From: Actinomycetota bacterium
GTDB taxonomy: Bacteria; Actinomycetota; Actinomycetes; Nanopelagicales; Nanopelagicaceae
DNA: 6,456 nt
Assembly (NCBI GenBank): GCA_009701085.1
Contig: WLKV01000036.1
Location: forward strand, 1-6,456
Reading direction: 5' to 3'
Position 1 is the stretch's first letter; every line of letters starts with the position of its first letter. Shown here one piece after another: positions 5,174 through 6,456 of this stretch. The translations under genes were made by a program, and so were the position numbers. A model generated the notes under the pieces. That model ran no database searches. It had not been told where the DNA came from and saw nothing but the letters and a program-made list of their open reading frames with translations.

Positions 5174-6043
5174 GTGTCAGCCACCCGCGCCTATGTAGAT
5201 CTCATGAAGTTACGCGTGGTCGAGCTCCTGATTATCACCACCTTGCCCGCCATGGTCTTGGCTCAGAAAGGCTTGCCGTCCCTCGGTTTGGTCGCAGCCA
5301 CCCTCATTGGCGGAACTTTGGCTGCTGGCGCTTCAAATGCTTTTAATATGGTGATTGAATCTGAATCAGACAAATTGATGGCGCGCACTTCAAAGCGCCC
5401 GCTGGTCACTGGAGTAATTAGCAGAACTCAAGCAACTGTCTTTGCTTGGCTAATCACAATACTTTCGCTCGCAATATTTCAGATCTTTACAACGACTCTT
5501 GCAACTCTTCTTACTGCACTGGCAATCTTTTACTACGTTGTTATCTACACAATAATTCTTAAACCCAATACATCGCAGAACATTGTCTGGGGTGGTGCAG
5601 CAGGTTGCATGCCTGTTCTTATCGGATGGGCTGCAGTTACCGGAACTCTGACTTGGGTACCTGTCGCATTCTTTATGGTGATTTTCTTCTGGACCCCACC
5701 GCATTTCTGGGCGCTTGCAATCAAATATAAAGATGATTACTCAGCTGCCGGAATTCCCATGCTTCCATCGGTTGCAAGTCAATCAATTGTTATCAGCCAG
5801 ATGTGGTTCCACACCATTGCGATGGTCGTTTCATCTGCAGCAATGATTCAGTTGGCGCACCTGCCCGTGTGGGTTCTCTGCGTAACAGTATTTCTCGGCG
5901 CCGTCTTCACCTTCCAACTCTTTGCACTTAAAGAGAATTCAGATAATTACAATAAGGTTGCAGCAGGAATCTTCCACTGGTCGATTACGTACTTGAGTCT
6001 GCTTTCAGTGCTGCTTGTTGTTGCTCAGCTATTAAGCGCTTGA
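5174..6043 (+). CDS. ctaB: Heme O synthase (protoheme IX farnesyltransferase)
   Basis: A 289-residue membrane enzyme of the UbiA prenyltransferase superfamily. It attaches farnesyl diphosphate to protoheme to make heme O, the precursor of heme A for aa3-type cytochrome oxidase. Length is normal for the family. The translation has about nine hydrophobic helices. The first polyprenyl-diphosphate motif reads N58-MVIESESD66, followed by KLMARTSKRPLVTG (67-80). The second conserved region has YTIILKPNTSQNIVWGGAAG and CMPVLIGWAAVTG, and FFWTPPHFWALAIKYKDDY follows, all highly typical of CtaB. In the first motif the usual NxxxDxxxD has Glu (E62) at the first acidic position. The GTG start is chosen because it begins right before the conserved N-terminal 'YVDLMKLRVVELL' and sits 6 bases after a TACCCT -10, giving a leaderless mRNA. 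No ctaA or oxidase gene is adjacent. Its 3' end overlaps the convergent metZ-like gene by 19 bases. Confidence 0.95.
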   Translation: MSATRAYVDLMKLRVVELLIITTLPAMVLAQKGLPSLGLVAATLIGGTLAAGASNAFNMVIESESDKLMARTSKRPLVTGVISRTQATVFAWLITILSLAIFQIFTTTLATLLTALAIFYYVVIYTIILKPNTSQNIVWGGAAGCMPVLIGWAAVTGTLTWVPVAFFMVIFFWTPPHFWALAIKYKDDYSAAGIPMLPSVASQSIVISQMWFHTIAMVVSSAAMIQLAHLPVWVLCVTVFLGAVFTFQLFALKENSDNYNKVAAGIFHWSITYLSLLSVLLVVAQLLSA

Positions 6044-6456
6044 GTTAAATCTTTAATCAGGTCGTCGATATGTTCAAGACCTACAGATAGTCGCAGAACA
6101 GATGGAGTAATGCCCATCTCTGCCTGAACATCAGGGCTTAAGCGGCGGTGTGTTGTTGAAGCAGGGTGGGTAATAAGAGATTTGCTATCACCGAGATTGT
6201 TAGAGATATCAATGATGCGGAGTGAATCCATAAAGCGGAACGCATCTTTCTGAGTACCAGCGAATTCGATTCCAATAGTGGTTCCGCCAGCCTTCATCTG
6301 CTTCTTGATCACTTCGTGGTCTGGGTGTGAAGGAAGACCTGGGTAACGAACGCTCTTAATCTCTTTACGAGTCTCGAGGAATTCAGCGATTGTCTGAGCA
6401 TTTTCAGCCATGCGAGTAACGCGAAGGTCCATAGTTTCAAGTGACTTTACGAGAAC
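6025..6456 (-). CDS. metZ: O-succinyl/acetylhomoserine sulfhydrylase-type PLP enzyme, C-terminal part (cut by right edge)
   Basis: The last 143 codons of a Cys/Met-metabolism PLP-dependent enzyme (cystathionine gamma-synthase family). The gene enters from the right edge in frame; the ATG at 6432 is internal, since conserved sequence (VLVKSLETMDLR) runs through it. Family marks are SLETMDLRVTRMAENA (fragment residues 5-20), RYPGLPSHPDHE (37-48), the IDISNNLGDSKSLITHPAS stretch (82-100) and LRLSVGLE (121-128), whose Arg122 would bind the substrate carboxylate. 'ISNNLGD(A/S)KSL' together with 'AFRFMDSL' most resembles MetZ, which makes homocysteine directly from an activated homoserine and sulfide. 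MetY, MetB or methionine gamma-lyase cannot be excluded without the N-terminal half. The PLP-binding lysine is outside the window. The stop lies within the ctaB 3' end (19-base overlap); the two genes are otherwise unrelated. Confidence 0.88.
   Translation of the reverse strand, partial: VLVKSLETMDLRVTRMAENAQTIAEFLETRKEIKSVRYPGLPSHPDHEVIKKQMKAGGTTIGIEFAGTQKDAFRFMDSLRIIDISNNLGDSKSLITHPASTTHRRLSPDVQAEMGITPSVLRLSVGLEHIDDLIKDLTQALNS

Noticed and set aside
5450..5704. Cys/Lys-rich minus-strand frame inside ctaB that could suggest a small metal-binding protein
   Set aside because: It is antisense to highly conserved CtaB sequence and has no ribosome site. The cysteines come from the complement of Ala/Thr/Gln codons.
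6430..6432. ATG as the start of a 135-residue protein
   Set aside because: Conserved sulfhydrylase sequence continues upstream of it to the window edge, so it is an internal methionine.
1..6456. CRISPR array, insertion sequence, tRNA, attachment site or defence system
   Set aside because: I saw no repeated spacers, transposase or recombinase motifs, tRNA-like folds or known defence domains. Coding sequence fills nearly all of the window.

Overview
The window reads as a compact bacterial chromosome segment of moderate G+C content (near half by eye, not counted). Almost all of it is protein-coding. It holds eight genes, two of them cut by the window edges, and no RNA gene, mobile element, CRISPR array or long repeat that I could see. 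The best guess at the host is a streamlined actinobacterium, for example a freshwater planktonic lineage such as Nanopelagicales/acI. Reasons are a Nur-type operator before a nickel/cobalt permease, start codons placed as in leaderless actinobacterial mRNAs, the heme O synthase and MetZ types, and very short gaps with overlapping gene ends. This is inference; no marker gene fixes the taxon.

Layout. Bases 1-291 (minus) are the first 97 residues of a NiCoT-family Ni2+/Co2+ permease, with a near-perfect Nur-box-like palindrome just upstream. Bases 453-2453 (plus) are a two-gene unit: a seven-repeat TPR protein whose stop codon directly abuts the start of a polytopic membrane protein. The latter resembles COG4280/FTR1-like permeases and carries two ExxE motifs. 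It converges with a minus-strand TrmH/SpoU-type RNA methyltransferase (2404-3054), overlapping by 50 bases.

A second plus-strand unit follows: a four-helix small membrane protein (3110-3454) and, 8 bases on, a secreted D-Ala-D-Ala carboxypeptidase of the PBP4/S13 family (3463-4662). This ends in a 4-base tail-to-tail overlap with a minus-strand single-pass membrane protein that has a highly charged extracytoplasmic tail (4659-5075). A GC-rich hairpin inside that gene's 3' end probably terminates the plus-strand unit. Divergent from the small protein is ctaB, heme O synthase (5174-6043), apparently read from a leaderless mRNA. It overlaps by 19 bases the 3' end of a minus-strand metZ-like gene that runs off the right edge.

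How the genes relate. Most look like independent housekeeping functions packed together: nickel uptake, RNA modification, peptidoglycan trimming, respiratory heme, and methionine synthesis by sulfhydrylation. The least explained parts are the TPR/FTR1-like pair and the anchored charged-tail protein. A metal-handling theme is possible but unproven. I see no complete novel defence or mobile system here.
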